A DNA stretch of 64,000 nucleotides from Eubacteriales bacterium (lineage in GTDB: Bacteria > Bacillota > Clostridia > Lachnospirales > Lachnospiraceae). This document shows positions 1-8,874 of this stretch, one piece after another. Below the pieces are notes generated by a model. It saw only the letters and a program-made list of their open reading frames with translations, did no database searches and was not told the DNA's origin. A program made the position numbers and the translations under genes. How positions within the stretch are numbered: position 1 is the stretch's first letter; each line of letters opens with the position of its first letter. The DNA is taken from positions 1 through 64,000 of the forward strand of contig JAUNUY010000004.1 in NCBI GenBank assembly GCA_030537935.1, written 5' to 3'.

Positions 1-1
1 T

Positions 2-1033
2 GAGTACGACCCATACGATCTAGATGATGAAGCGGACGACGCATACGATCTTGATGACGAAGCGTATTATACCGATGATGAATATTATGCGGACGATGTC
101 TATGACGATGAGTATTATGCGGATGACGCATATTATTTCGAAGATGAATCCGTTGATGACGGTTATTATGCGGACGATGTCGTCACGGATGTACCGGAGG
201 GAGCGGACAACCTGACCGGTCAGGTTGCGGCGGCGACGGCGGCAAGTGCCGTGGCGGCACGCCCCGGTACGACGGAAAAAGCGGACGAACGAAAAACTTT
301 CGAGCACGGTGATATCGGCCAGGAAGCAAAAGACCTGATAGAGAAAATGGACAACCTGGAAGTCGTGAAGAATTACAAGAAGATGAATGTCATTCTTTAC
401 GGAGAAACGGAACAGGGACTGAATCGGTTTGCGGAAGAATACGCCCGTTCCCGCGGTGCGTATGTGAACCGTAAGGTGGCACGCGTCGATGCGGAGAAGT
501 TGAGTCGGATTAATATCCGGAAGCTCTACGAAAAATTTCAGAACACCTTCCTGCTGGTACGAAACGTTCCGGCGATGGCCGAAGAAACTTATAACGATTT
601 CATTAAGTACAACAAGGAGAATAAAAATACCGTCTTTCTCTTTTTGGTGAAGTACGGAGAAAACATTTCAACCTTCCATAATCATTTATTTAAAAAAATG
701 GTCGGGGTGGAAGAGTCTCTTCCCTATGCGGAAAATGACGTGCTCAGCTATGCCGTTTTATATGCGGCACTCCGCGGCTATCGTTTCAGTGAGGCGGCGG
801 TCGAAGAGTTATACCAGTGCGAACGTTGTCGTTGCAATGATGAGGATCCTGAATTTGACCCCTATGATTTCATGGAGCAGGTCGTACGGGCGGCCATCAT
901 CAAGCAGAGACATTATAACGAGGAGAATATCCTGACCAATCTGGTGACGGGTCGCTATCATAATGACGAGTCCGTTATCGGAAAGCATTCCACCGTGGAA
1001 GCGGTATGGCAGTGCATGGGGGAAACCAAATAA
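2..1033 (+). CDS. Acidic-repeat protein with AAA-like C-terminal domain, 5' truncated
   Basis: The reading frame is open from base 2, so the true start lies upstream of the window. Residues 1 to about 65 of the visible part are a low-complexity Asp/Glu/Tyr tract built from units such as DDEYYADD. An Ala-rich linker follows, then a roughly 240-residue globular part. That part resembles an AAA-type nucleotide-binding fold (MNVILYGETEQG, then hydrophobic strands such as NTVFLFLV), but the P-loop position reads GETEQGLN, with no GK[ST], so ATP binding is doubtful. It ends with a Cys/Asp-rich loop and a helical tail. metK starts 12 bp downstream, probably on the same transcript. Function unknown. 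Confidence 0.75.
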   Translation, partial: EYDPYDLDDEADDAYDLDDEAYYTDDEYYADDVYDDEYYADDAYYFEDESVDDGYYADDVVTDVPEGADNLTGQVAAATAASAVAARPGTTEKADERKTFEHGDIGQEAKDLIEKMDNLEVVKNYKKMNVILYGETEQGLNRFAEEYARSRGAYVNRKVARVDAEKLSRINIRKLYEKFQNTFLLVRNVPAMAEETYNDFIKYNKENKNTVFLFLVKYGENISTFHNHLFKKMVGVEESLPYAENDVLSYAVLYAALRGYRFSEAAVEELYQCERCRCNDEDPEFDPYDFMEQVVRAAIIKQRHYNEENILTNLVTGRYHNDESVIGKHSTVEAVWQCMGETK

Positions 1034-1045
1034 GAAAGGAATATT

Positions 1046-2227
1046 ATGAAAAATAGGTATTTTACCTCGGAATCGGTAACGGAGGGACATCCGGACAAGG
1101 TGTGCGACCGGATTTCGGATAATATATTGAATGAGATTTTAAAGCAGGATCCGGATGCCCGCGTGGCATGTGAGACCTGCGTGAATACCGGGCTCGTCGT
1201 CCTCATGGGTGAGATTACGACGACGGCCAAGGTGCACTTCGAACAGATTGTCAGGGAGACCATTGCGGATATCGGCTATGATAAAGAGGAATACGGTTTT
1301 TCGGCACAGACGGCAAAAATTTTGCTCAGCATAGACCGGCAGTCTGCGGATATTGCAATGGGCGTAGACCGTGCATTGGAAGTAAAGGAAGGTACTGCGG
1401 AAGAGGAACTCGGTGCCGGCGATCAGGGAATGATGTTCGGCTATGCAACGAATGAGACACCGGAGTTGATGCCCTTCGCCATTGCGATGGCACATAAGTT
1501 GGCACGGCGTTTGACGACCGTTCGAAAAGAGGGGATTATTCCCTACTTGCGACCGGACGGCAAGACGCAGGTGACCGTCATCTATGACGAAGAGAATCGG
1601 CCCGTCGGGATTGATGCCGTCGTGGTTTCGGCCCAGCACGACCCCGAGGTCGAGATTGACATGTTGCGCCGTGATATTCGTGAGCATGTCATTGATGTTA
1701 TTATCCCGCGGGATATGGTCAATGAAGAAACAAAGTACTTCATCAATCCGACGGGACGCTTTGTCATCGGCGGGCCGGCGGGTGACAGCGGTCTGACGGG
1801 CCGTAAGATTATCGTTGACTCTTACGGCGGCAGTGCGGCACATGGCGGCGGTGCATTTTCCGGGAAAGACTGCACCAAGGTCGACCGCAGTGCCAGCTAT
1901 TTTGCCCGCTATATGGCGAAGAACATCGTGGCGGCCGGATTGGCGGATCGTTGCGAGATTCAGCTTTCTTACGCCATCGGCGTGGCGGAACCCATGTCGG
2001 TCGAGGTGAATACTTTCGGAACGGGTAAGCCGTTGACGAAAGATATTCATGAGATTATACGAGAACATTTTGATATGCGTCCTTCCGCCATCATCAAGAA
2101 GTTGCAACTGAGGCGGCCGATTTATGAAGATGTATCGGCCTACGGTCACTTCGGACGGGATGACTTGAATCTGCCTTGGGAGGCGACGGACGCGACGGAG
2201 ACTCTGAAAGGTTATTTGAAAAACTAG
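1046..2227 (+). CDS. metK: S-adenosylmethionine synthase
   Basis: Makes S-adenosylmethionine from methionine and ATP in the cytoplasm; forms dimers or tetramers. The 393-residue protein has the usual family length. It carries the N-terminal GHPDK motif (residues 14-18), the [12 protein letters not shown] signature near residue 118 and the phosphate-binding loop GGGAFSGKD near 268. The ATG follows an AAGGA ribosome site. It sits between the acidic-repeat gene and a MATE exporter with spacings of 12 and 6 bp, so it is probably co-transcribed. No SAM riboswitch is visible directly upstream because the preceding gene fills that space. Confidence 0.97.
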   Translation: MKNRYFTSESVTEGHPDKVCDRISDNILNEILKQDPDARVACETCVNTGLVVLMGEITTTAKVHFEQIVRETIADIGYDKEEYGFSAQTAKILLSIDRQSADIAMGVDRALEVKEGTAEEELGAGDQGMMFGYATNETPELMPFAIAMAHKLARRLTTVRKEGIIPYLRPDGKTQVTVIYDEENRPVGIDAVVVSAQHDPEVEIDMLRRDIREHVIDVIIPRDMVNEETKYFINPTGRFVIGGPAGDSGLTGRKIIVDSYGGSAAHGGGAFSGKDCTKVDRSASYFARYMAKNIVAAGLADRCEIQLSYAIGVAEPMSVEVNTFGTGKPLTKDIHEIIREHFDMRPSAIIKKLQLRRPIYEDVSAYGHFGRDDLNLPWEATDATETLKGYLKN

Positions 2228-2233
2228 ACAGTC

Positions 2234-3580
2234 ATGGCAAAGAGCAGACATCTGGACTTGACACATGGATCGATTTTTTCTTCTTTGACACGCCTCGCCT
2301 TGCCCATAACGGTGACCGCCTTCGTCCAGATGGCGTATAACCTGACGGATATGTTTTGGATTGGTCGGGCCGGTGCGGACTACGTTGCGGCCGTCGGCGC
2401 TGCGGGGAATATTCTCTGGCTGGCGGACAGCTTGATGATAGTCGCACGAATGGGCGGTCAAGTGAAAATAGGACAATCCATCGGAGCCAAGGATATTTCC
2501 TTGGCTCGTCATTTTATCCGTATTACGCTACAGGCCGGTATGATATTCGGGGCCGTTTTGGCGATTATCCTGATGTTGTTTCCATCCTTTTTCATCGGTC
2601 TGTACGGATTTCAGTCGACGGATACGGTGGCAAGCGGCGCCCTCTATTTGCGGATTACCGCATCGACATTGCCCGCTTATTTTCTGGGCAAGATATTTAC
2701 GGGCATCTATTCGGCACTCGGAAATACACGTATCGGTCTGGTAGCGACGGGTATCGGCTTGGTGACCAACATCATTCTGGATCCGATTCTGATTTTCGTC
2801 TGCCACATGGGTGTGGCAGGTGCCGCGGTAGCGACCATTACGGCGGAGATTATTGTCTTCGTTATCTTCGTACTGTATGCGATGCGGGATGAGAAGTTGT
2901 TCCGGGGATTGAAGATATTTCGCCGTTTTGACAGCCGGAATTTCCGCACCATTCTCAAGGTCGGCTTGCCGGCAGGTATGCAGAGCGGGATGTTCGCCCT
3001 CATCTCCTTGTTCATCGGTCGGATGGTCGCGGTATACGGGGCTTTTGCCGTTGCCGCGCAGAAAATCGGGGCGCAGGTCGAAGCGATTTCATGGATGACG
3101 GCGGACGGATTCGCCGTCGCAATGAATGCTTTTACGGCACAAAATTATGGTGCGAATAATCCCGACCGCATCAATCGTGGCTATCGGATAGCCTTATTCA
3201 TCATGGGCGGCTTCGGTCTGACGGCAACCGTCCTCCTGCTGTTCTTCCCCGGACAGATTATGGGTGCTTTTCTCAATGAAAAGGATGCGGTGGCCGTGGG
3301 TGCCAGCTATCTTCGCATTATGGGGTATTCACAACTGTTCATGTGCGTTGAAATTATGACGGAGGGGGCACTGGCCGGGTTGGGAATTACCCTGTATCCG
3401 GGCATTGCGGCGATGGTGCTGACATGGATTCGGATTCCGATGGCAACGTTTTTGTCATCAACGGCGCTCGGTTCGGACGGCATCTGGTGGAGTATTACGA
3501 TATCCAGTATTTTAAAGGGTGTCATTTTATTTTGCATGTTCCGGTTGCCGCATGAAAAAAGGTTGCGGTACTTACGTTAG
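2234..3580 (+). CDS. MATE family efflux transporter
   Basis: A 448-residue polytopic membrane protein with about 12 hydrophobic segments in two similar halves, as in MATE (multidrug and toxic compound extrusion) antiporters. Family-like stretches include the N-terminal PITVTAFVQMAYNLTDMFWI and the repeated patterns at the start of the second half. Such proteins export cationic or toxic compounds using Na+ or H+ gradients; the substrate here cannot be read from sequence. It starts 6 bp after metK without a clear ribosome site of its own, which suggests translational coupling. Confidence 0.9.
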   Translation: MAKSRHLDLTHGSIFSSLTRLALPITVTAFVQMAYNLTDMFWIGRAGADYVAAVGAAGNILWLADSLMIVARMGGQVKIGQSIGAKDISLARHFIRITLQAGMIFGAVLAIILMLFPSFFIGLYGFQSTDTVASGALYLRITASTLPAYFLGKIFTGIYSALGNTRIGLVATGIGLVTNIILDPILIFVCHMGVAGAAVATITAEIIVFVIFVLYAMRDEKLFRGLKIFRRFDSRNFRTILKVGLPAGMQSGMFALISLFIGRMVAVYGAFAVAAQKIGAQVEAISWMTADGFAVAMNAFTAQNYGANNPDRINRGYRIALFIMGGFGLTATVLLLFFPGQIMGAFLNEKDAVAVGASYLRIMGYSQLFMCVEIMTEGALAGLGITLYPGIAAMVLTWIRIPMATFLSSTALGSDGIWWSITISSILKGVILFCMFRLPHEKRLRYLR

Positions 3581-3589
3581 GAGCGGTAT

Positions 3590-4360
3590 ATGATAGAGCG
3601 AAACGGCCGTCCCGTGAGGGACTTATATGAAGCGCTGATGCCCGATGGACAATCCTATCGTTGCATTTCTCTGGTGGGTGGCGGTGGTAAAACGACGTTT
3701 ATGAAACGGCTTTCCGAGGCCATGTGCATGCGTGCAATGCCGCATGTACTGATGACGACCACAAATATGATGTATCCGGCGGCAACGGTATATGAACGGG
3801 AGGGTGCCGCATTTGAGGCGGCACTGCGGGCGGACAATCCCCTGTGGGCCGGTACGGGCGTGGAGAAAAACGGCATGCGTAAATTGGCGGCACCGACACC
3901 TGCATTGATGCGGCGTTTGACGGCGGAGATGTATGCGGGACGTCGCACCCTTATTATTGAGGCGGACGGCGCCCGGCGTCGACCGGTGAAGGTACCGCGA
4001 GACTACGAACCTGTCATATTGCCGGAGAGCGATGTTGTGGTTATCGTAGTAGGGTTGGATGCGCTGTCGGGGAGCATTGCGGAAGTGGCGGCCCGTCCGG
4101 AGGATGTGGCAACATTTTTGAAGAAGAAGGAGACGGACCGGCTGACCTGTTCGGATCTTGTTCGCATTATTCTGTCATCCGACGGATTACATCGCGGGAT
4201 TCCCGACGGTACGGATACCGTCATTGTTTTGAATAAGGCGGATAACGAGATACGTCATCGCGAGGCGGAGCAGATTCGGACGGCACTTCGGGCACAATCG
4301 GATGCGACCGTTCTCGTGACACGGTTAATGAAAAGGAGGGAAGATGAAGGTACTGATTAA
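3590..4360 (+). CDS. yqeC: Selenium-dependent hydroxylase accessory protein YqeC
   Basis: A 256-residue P-loop protein (GGGGKTT at residues 30-36) of the YqeC family. Family members are found next to selenium-dependent molybdenum hydroxylases and are thought to act in maturing the labile-selenium molybdenum cofactor; the biochemistry is not settled. Further family-like features are the IIEADGARRRPVK block around residue 125 and VLNKAD near 208, which resembles a GTPase specificity motif. It is the first gene of yqeC-yqeB-yedF-mocA and overlaps yqeB by 17 bp. Start chosen by a GGAG ribosome site 5 bp upstream. Confidence 0.9.
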   Translation: MIERNGRPVRDLYEALMPDGQSYRCISLVGGGGKTTFMKRLSEAMCMRAMPHVLMTTTNMMYPAATVYEREGAAFEAALRADNPLWAGTGVEKNGMRKLAAPTPALMRRLTAEMYAGRRTLIIEADGARRRPVKVPRDYEPVILPESDVVVIVVGLDALSGSIAEVAARPEDVATFLKKKETDRLTCSDLVRIILSSDGLHRGIPDGTDTVIVLNKADNEIRHREAEQIRTALRAQSDATVLVTRLMKRREDEGTD

Positions 4361-5150
4361 AGGTGCGGGTGACTTGGCGAGTGCCGTCGCGTTGCGGTTA
4401 TACCGGGCGGGATGTCAAATTCTGATGACGGATATCCCCGAACCGACGACGGTGCGGCGGACGGTATCCTTTTCACCGGCCGTGTACGAAAAAGAAGTGT
4501 TCGTAGAAGACGTTCGCGGCATGCTCGTTTCGGATGTCGAGGCGGCGGAGGCGGCAATCCGCTCGGGTGCCGTAGCGATTATCGTGGATCCGGGGGCGGC
4601 TTGTCTGCCGATATGGCAGCCGGACGTTTTGGTAGACGCCATCTTGGCCAAGAAGAACTTGGGGACAACCATCGACCAGGCACCCCTGGTTATCGGATTG
4701 GGGCCGGGTTTTCATCCCGGTAAGGATTGCCACTGTGCCATCGAGACGGCACGTGGCCACTATCTGGGCAGAGTACTTTATGATCGTGCGCCGGCGGAGA
4801 ATACGGGCGTGCCGGGGCTCATCGGCGGGTACGGTAGAGAACGTATTATCCGGACCGGAGAAGCGGGCCGGATTCATCCGCTTGTGGCCATCGGTGATTG
4901 CGTGAAGCGCGGTGACAAGGTGGCGGAGGTTGTGAACGAGCGGGGTATTTTCCCCGTGCTGGCCTTGATTGACGGCGTTGTTCGCGGCATGTTACAGGAA
5001 GGTGCGGCGGTATTTCGCGGCATGAAAGCGGGGGATATCGATCCGAGAGGTGAACCGGCACACTGCATGACCGTATCGGATAAAGGTTCCGCCATCGGCG
5101 GGGGCGTTTTAGAGGCGATTTGTGCGCATTATTATAAGAAGGAGCATTAG
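4344..5150 (+). CDS. yqeB: Selenium-dependent molybdenum hydroxylase system protein YqeB
   Basis: A 268-residue protein of the YqeB (EF2563-type) family, which co-occurs with YqeC, SelD and selenium-dependent xanthine or purine hydroxylases. The N-terminus (KVLIKGAGDLASAVALRL) looks like a Rossmann nucleotide-binding loop; the middle has GLGPGFHPGKDCH. It probably takes part in loading selenium onto the molybdenum cofactor, but its reaction is not established. It overlaps yqeC by 17 bp and its stop codon directly abuts the yedF start. Confidence 0.9.
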   Translation: MKVLIKGAGDLASAVALRLYRAGCQILMTDIPEPTTVRRTVSFSPAVYEKEVFVEDVRGMLVSDVEAAEAAIRSGAVAIIVDPGAACLPIWQPDVLVDAILAKKNLGTTIDQAPLVIGLGPGFHPGKDCHCAIETARGHYLGRVLYDRAPAENTGVPGLIGGYGRERIIRTGEAGRIHPLVAIGDCVKRGDKVAEVVNERGIFPVLALIDGVVRGMLQEGAAVFRGMKAGDIDPRGEPAHCMTVSDKGSAIGGGVLEAICAHYYKKEH

Positions 5151-5756
5151 ATGACCGATTTGGATGCTTTCGGCAAGGCATGTCCGTTGCCGGTGATTAT
5201 GGTAAAGAAGGTGTTGGAGGCGCCGGATTTTGACGGGGACGATATTGTCATTCGCGTGGATAACGAAGTGGCGGTTCTGAATCTCGAAAAACTGGCGGCA
5301 AGCTATGGCGGCACGATAGAAAGTAAGGATATCGAGGGCGGTTATGAAGTCCGTTTTAGCATCGGTGATGCGAACTGCCGGCCGATGACGGCAGCGGCGT
5401 TGGATACCGATGTGGCGGGAAAAACGGCTAATGCCATGCTGATTACACGAGAAGTCCTGGGCGGCGGCGATGATGAGCTGGGTGCAAATCTGATGCAGAT
5501 GTTCTTGTTCGCCGTGACGCAGTCGGATGATTTGCCGGAGACGGTGGCGTTCATGAACGGTGGGGTGAAGTTGGCGACGATCCACGATGAATGTATCGAG
5601 ACGTTACGTGAATTGGCGGCCGCGGGTGTCCGTATCCTCGTTTGTGGTGCCTGTTTGAATTTTTACGGACTGACGGAGCGGCTGACGGTGGGTGAAGTGA
5701 GCAATGCCTATGAGATTCTTGCCTCATTACGGAACAGGTCGGTGATTACCTTATAG
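5151..5756 (+). CDS. yedF: Sulfurtransferase-like selenium metabolism protein YedF
   Basis: 201 residues, the usual family length. An N-terminal TusA/SirA-like domain (residues 1-70) carries the persulfide or selenopersulfide-type site GKACPLPV (Cys11). A C-terminal DsrE-like domain ends with the paired cysteines of CGACLNFYGL near residue 165. The protein is thought to carry selenium to the cofactor-labelling machinery. The ATG follows the yqeB stop with no spacer and mocA follows with no spacer, a strongly coupled unit. A second, short TusA-like protein is encoded at the other end of the window beside yedE. Confidence 0.93.
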   Translation: MTDLDAFGKACPLPVIMVKKVLEAPDFDGDDIVIRVDNEVAVLNLEKLAASYGGTIESKDIEGGYEVRFSIGDANCRPMTAAALDTDVAGKTANAMLITREVLGGGDDELGANLMQMFLFAVTQSDDLPETVAFMNGGVKLATIHDECIETLRELAAAGVRILVCGACLNFYGLTERLTVGEVSNAYEILASLRNRSVITL

Positions 5757-6368
5757 ATGAAAATCGGATTGATATTATTGGCAGCCGGAGCGGGCAGACG
5801 TTTCGGCAGTGATAAACTTTCCGCCATTCTGGCGGAACGGGCGTTATATGAGCATGCGGTGGATTGCTATGCGGAGTTTGACTTTGTTCGCAAGGTCATC
5901 GTAACGGGGAATCCGCGGATACGGGACTATGCGGTTGCGGCCGGTTTCGTTCCGGTTTTGAATGAGCAACCGGAAGTGGGGATCGCCCGTTCCATCCACT
6001 TGGGCATGGCGGCTCTGTCGGATGTGCGTCCGGACGGTATTCTTTTTGCAGTCAGCGATCAGCCGGCTGTTTCGAAAGATAGCGTCCGGCGGCTTTTGGC
6101 GGCCTTTTGTGCAGCGAAAGACGGCCGGGCGAATGCGGCGTTGACCATGGGTGATGTCGTCGGGAATCCGACGGTTATCGGTGCGGCTTATTTTGACGAG
6201 TTGGCGGCATTGACAGGTGATTGCGGCGGCAAGCGCATTATTATGAAGTATCCGGATCGATTGATTCGCGTTCCTGTTGCGGATAAGCGGGAATTGAGGG
6301 ATGTCGACCGGCCGGCGGACCTTTTACAGTTCAATGACGGTGCGGATACCAAGGGATGCGGTTGGTAG
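5757..6368 (+). CDS. mocA: Molybdenum cofactor cytidylyltransferase MocA
   Basis: A 203-residue nucleotidyltransferase of the MobA/MocA fold with the N-terminal signature LLAAGAGRRFGSDK (residues 7-20). MocA transfers CMP from CTP to molybdopterin to form the cytosine-dinucleotide cofactor used by xanthine dehydrogenase-type hydroxylases. Its position behind yqeC-yqeB-yedF fits cofactor supply for a selenium-dependent hydroxylase. No hydroxylase, selD or molybdopterin biosynthesis gene is in the window, so the enzyme served must lie elsewhere. Last gene of the operon; a hairpin with a T-run follows at 6420. Confidence 0.9.
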   Translation: MKIGLILLAAGAGRRFGSDKLSAILAERALYEHAVDCYAEFDFVRKVIVTGNPRIRDYAVAAGFVPVLNEQPEVGIARSIHLGMAALSDVRPDGILFAVSDQPAVSKDSVRRLLAAFCAAKDGRANAALTMGDVVGNPTVIGAAYFDELAALTGDCGGKRIIMKYPDRLIRVPVADKRELRDVDRPADLLQFNDGADTKGCGW

Positions 6369-6419
6369 TATGGACGGCGCTTTCCATGGGGACGCCCCGG
6401 AGGTAATGAGTAGAGAGAG

Positions 6420-6443
6420 GGCGGCAGAAGTTGTCGCCTTTTT
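6420..6443 (+). terminator. Rho-independent terminator after mocA
   Basis: A seven-pair stem (GGCGGCA with TGTCGCC, one G-U pair) and a five-base loop are followed by five T. It separates the selenium/molybdenum operon from the amino-acid ABC importer. Confidence 0.65.
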
Positions 6444-6469
6444 ACATACGTGAAATCCGTATTTCGTAC

Positions 6470-6498
6470 TTGACGGATTGCATTTCGTATGATAGCAT
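6470..6498 (+). promoter_or_regulatory. Promoter of amino-acid ABC importer
   Basis: TTGACG (6470-6475) and TAGCAT (6493-6498) are separated by 17 bp, a good vegetative sigma promoter, 36 bp before the start codon of the binding-protein gene. Confidence 0.65.
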
Positions 6499-6533
6499 GG
6501 TAGCAGACTAAAGTGGAAGAGAGAGGAGATCGA

Positions 6534-7310
6534 ATGAACTGGAAGAAGATTTTAAGTGCGGGTCTTGCCTTGGCATTGGCGGTGACCGTATTTACGGGTT
6601 GCGGCGAGAAAAAGGATGCGGCAAAGACGGATGCGAAAGTATTAAAGCTGGGATTTGATGACAGCTTTCCGCCCATGGGTTTCAAGAATGATGCCGGAGA
6701 GTATACCGGTTTTGACATCGAACTGGCAAAGGCGGTAACGGAAGATTTGGGCATGGAGCTGGAACTGATCCCCATCAACTGGGATACAAAGGATGCGGAC
6801 TTGGACAGCGGTAACGTGGATTGTCTGTGGAACGGCTTTACGAAGACGGGTCGGGAAGGAAAATACGCGTTTACGGACCCGTATATGACGAATCGTCAGG
6901 TGATTGTCGTCAAAAAGGATTCCGGTCTCAAGACTTTGGCGGATTTGACCGGCAAGAGTCTGGTACTTCAGAAGGAGTCCACCGCAGTGAATGCACTGGA
7001 CGCAAAGGCGGCGTTCAAAGATAAGCTCGCCGAAGTGCGGGAGGTGCCGGAGAACTTGACGGCCATGCAGGAAGTGGAAACGGGTAATATCGACGCCGCA
7101 CTCCTGGACGAGGTGGTCGCAAGATACTATCTGAGAAACAATCCGGACAAGGGTCTCGTCGTTTTGGACGAGTCGCTCGCGGATGAAGAATATGTCGTTG
7201 CCTGCAAGCTCGGCAATGATGAGTTGGCGAAGAAATTGGACAAGGGTATCAAGGATGCCAAAGAAAGCGGCAAGTACGACGAAATTCATAAGAAATACTT
7301 TAATGAATAA
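6534..7310 (+). CDS. Amino-acid ABC transporter substrate-binding lipoprotein
   Basis: A 258-residue lipoprotein of the SBP_bac_3 family, which delivers polar amino acids to an ABC importer on the outer face of the membrane. The signal peptide ends in a lipobox (VFTGC, Cys23). The mature part starts with the family pattern around DDSFPPMGFKNDAG and YTGFDIELAKAV. The ATG at 6534 was preferred over an in-frame upstream start at 6513 because GAGAGGAG precedes it and the signal peptide then begins normally. It is the first gene of a binding protein-permease-ATPase operon. The ligand cannot be assigned; glutamine, cystine and histidine binders all belong here. Confidence 0.92.
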   Translation: MNWKKILSAGLALALAVTVFTGCGEKKDAAKTDAKVLKLGFDDSFPPMGFKNDAGEYTGFDIELAKAVTEDLGMELELIPINWDTKDADLDSGNVDCLWNGFTKTGREGKYAFTDPYMTNRQVIVVKKDSGLKTLADLTGKSLVLQKESTAVNALDAKAAFKDKLAEVREVPENLTAMQEVETGNIDAALLDEVVARYYLRNNPDKGLVVLDESLADEEYVVACKLGNDELAKKLDKGIKDAKESGKYDEIHKKYFNE

Positions 7311-7318
7311 TATAAAGA

Positions 7319-7355
7319 GAGGTGTTGGAGACAGTTGTCTTCAACCCTCTTTTTC
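7319..7355 (+). terminator. Intra-operon terminator/attenuator after the binding-protein gene
   Basis: A near-perfect hairpin (AGAGG...CCTCT with inner TTGGAGACA/TGTCTTCAA pairing) is followed by a run of T, placed between the binding-protein gene and the permease gene. It probably lets the binding protein be made in excess over the membrane parts. Confidence 0.75.
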
Positions 7356-7387
7356 CCGTTATCTGAATGTAGAAAATAGAGGCAACG

Positions 7388-8044
7388 ATGTTTTTAAGTA
7401 TTGCATTTGACGTATTAAAGGCAAACTTGGGAAAGGGATTGATCAACACCCTTGAAATATTTTTTCTGACCTTGCTGTTTTCCCTCCCTTTGGGCGTACT
7501 CATTTACCTGGCCCGGGCTTCCCGGTTTACCATTTTACGCGGCATCACGAAAATCTTCATCTCCATCATGCGGGGGACACCGCTGATGTTGCAGTTGATG
7601 TTTTTCCGTTTCGGTCCGTACTATCTGTTCGGTCTCCCGAATCCGGACGTATTTATAACGGTCATCATCAGTTTTTCCATCAATTATGCCGCCTATTTTG
7701 CGGAAATCTACCGTGGCGGATTCGAATCGATTGACGGGGGACAGTATGAGGCGGCAAGACTTTTGGGCTTTACACGGGCGGGTACTTTTTTCAAGATTAT
7801 TCTGCCGCAGGTCGTGAAACGAATTATGCCGACCATGACCAATGAGGTTATCACCTTGCTGAAGGATACCTCTCTTGCAATGGCCATCTCCTATGTGGAG
7901 TTGCTGCAATCGACAAAGGCATTGGCGGCAAAAGAGAGCTCCATGCTGCCGTATCTGATTGTCGGCATAATTTACTATGTATTGAATTATCTCATCGCTT
8001 TTTTCATGGAACGCATGGAAAAGCGCATGAGTTACTACCGATAG
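7388..8044 (+). CDS. Amino-acid ABC transporter permease
   Basis: A 218-residue inner-membrane subunit of the His/Glu/Gln/Arg permease family. It begins with the typical LGKGLINTLEIFFLTLLFSL stretch and has about five membrane segments. The coupling loop that contacts the ATPase is recognisable as YEAARLLGFTRAGTFFKIILP around residue 120. GAGG lies 6 bp before the ATG. Between its binding-protein and ATPase partners it would form the homodimeric channel. Confidence 0.93.
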   Translation: MFLSIAFDVLKANLGKGLINTLEIFFLTLLFSLPLGVLIYLARASRFTILRGITKIFISIMRGTPLMLQLMFFRFGPYYLFGLPNPDVFITVIISFSINYAAYFAEIYRGGFESIDGGQYEAARLLGFTRAGTFFKIILPQVVKRIMPTMTNEVITLLKDTSLAMAISYVELLQSTKALAAKESSMLPYLIVGIIYYVLNYLIAFFMERMEKRMSYYR

Positions 8045-8053
8045 GAGACGGAT

Positions 8054-8791
8054 ATGAGCGTATTGAGTGTTAAAGATATTTATAAACGCTTTGATGATGA
8101 AGAGGTTATCCGCGGTGTGTCTTTCGATGTGCAGGAGGGCGAGGTCTTGAGTCTCATCGGACGGAGCGGCAGCGGAAAGTCGACCATTTTACGGTTGGCG
8201 ACCCAACTCGAAACACTGGATGCCGGCAGTATCGCCTATGGGGATCGATATCTGGTTCGTAACGGAAAATATGCTGATCGTAAGACATTGCGGATGATGG
8301 GCAAAAATTACGGACTGGTTTTTCAGAATTTCAACCTCTTTCCACACTTCAGCGTTCTGCGTAATATCACCGAGGCGCCCGTCGTCAACTACGGTGAAAA
8401 ACGGGAAGTAGCGGAAGCACGGGCGATGGAGTTGTTGGAGCGGATGGAATTGAGCGACAAGGCCCGTGCTTATCCGTACCAATTGAGCGGTGGCCAGAAG
8501 CAGCGGGTTGCCATTGCACGTGCGTTGGCACTGGATCCGAAAATTCTGTTTTTCGATGAGCCGACTTCGGCGTTGGATCCCATGATGACGGGAGAAATAT
8601 TAAAGGTCATTCGGGATCTGGCGGCAAGACGGATGACGATGGTCGTCGTAACGCATGAGATGGCGTTTGCACGGGAGATTTCCGATCGCGTCATCTTCCT
8701 GAGTGACGGGAAAATTGTGGCGGAAGGTAGCCCGGAAGAGGTATTTGAGGAAAGCAAGAACAAGCTCCTCTGCGAATTCTTAAAACGTTAA
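8054..8791 (+). CDS. Amino-acid ABC transporter ATP-binding protein
   Basis: A 245-residue ABC ATPase of the polar amino-acid import type. Walker A is GRSGSGKST (about residue 36), the signature is LSGGQKQRVAIARAL, Walker B is ILFFDEPTSALDP, and the switch histidine sits in VVTHEM. It drives uptake with the two preceding gene products. A GGAG ribosome site precedes the ATG. It is the last gene before a strong bidirectional terminator shared with the convergent V-ATPase operon. Confidence 0.95.
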   Translation: MSVLSVKDIYKRFDDEEVIRGVSFDVQEGEVLSLIGRSGSGKSTILRLATQLETLDAGSIAYGDRYLVRNGKYADRKTLRMMGKNYGLVFQNFNLFPHFSVLRNITEAPVVNYGEKREVAEARAMELLERMELSDKARAYPYQLSGGQKQRVAIARALALDPKILFFDEPTSALDPMMTGEILKVIRDLAARRMTMVVVTHEMAFAREISDRVIFLSDGKIVAEGSPEEVFEESKNKLLCEFLKR

Positions 8792-8824
8792 AACAAACGG
8801 TGAATGCACCGCCCGAAATGATTC

Positions 8825-8874
8825 AATAAAGACACGCGAGTGAACGGATTGTCCGTCACTCGCGTGTCTTTATT
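8825..8874. terminator. Bidirectional terminator between ABC importer and V-ATPase operon
   Basis: A 19-base inverted repeat (starting AATAAAGACACGCGAG) with A-rich and T-rich flanks works in both directions. Its right end overlaps the last bases of the V-ATPase subunit D gene. Confidence 0.85.

Noticed and set aside
9..307. Short frames on both strands in the first 300 bases
   Set aside because: They are by-products of the acidic codon repeat (GAT/GAC/TAT) of the truncated gene in frame 2.
1031..1045. SAM riboswitch for metK
   Set aside because: Only 12 bp separate metK from the preceding gene, so there is no room for a leader.
1139..2512. Long minus-strand open frame (457 codons) opposite metK
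   Set aside because: It is a shadow of metK, which has full family signatures; the minus frame has no ribosome site or recognisable domain.
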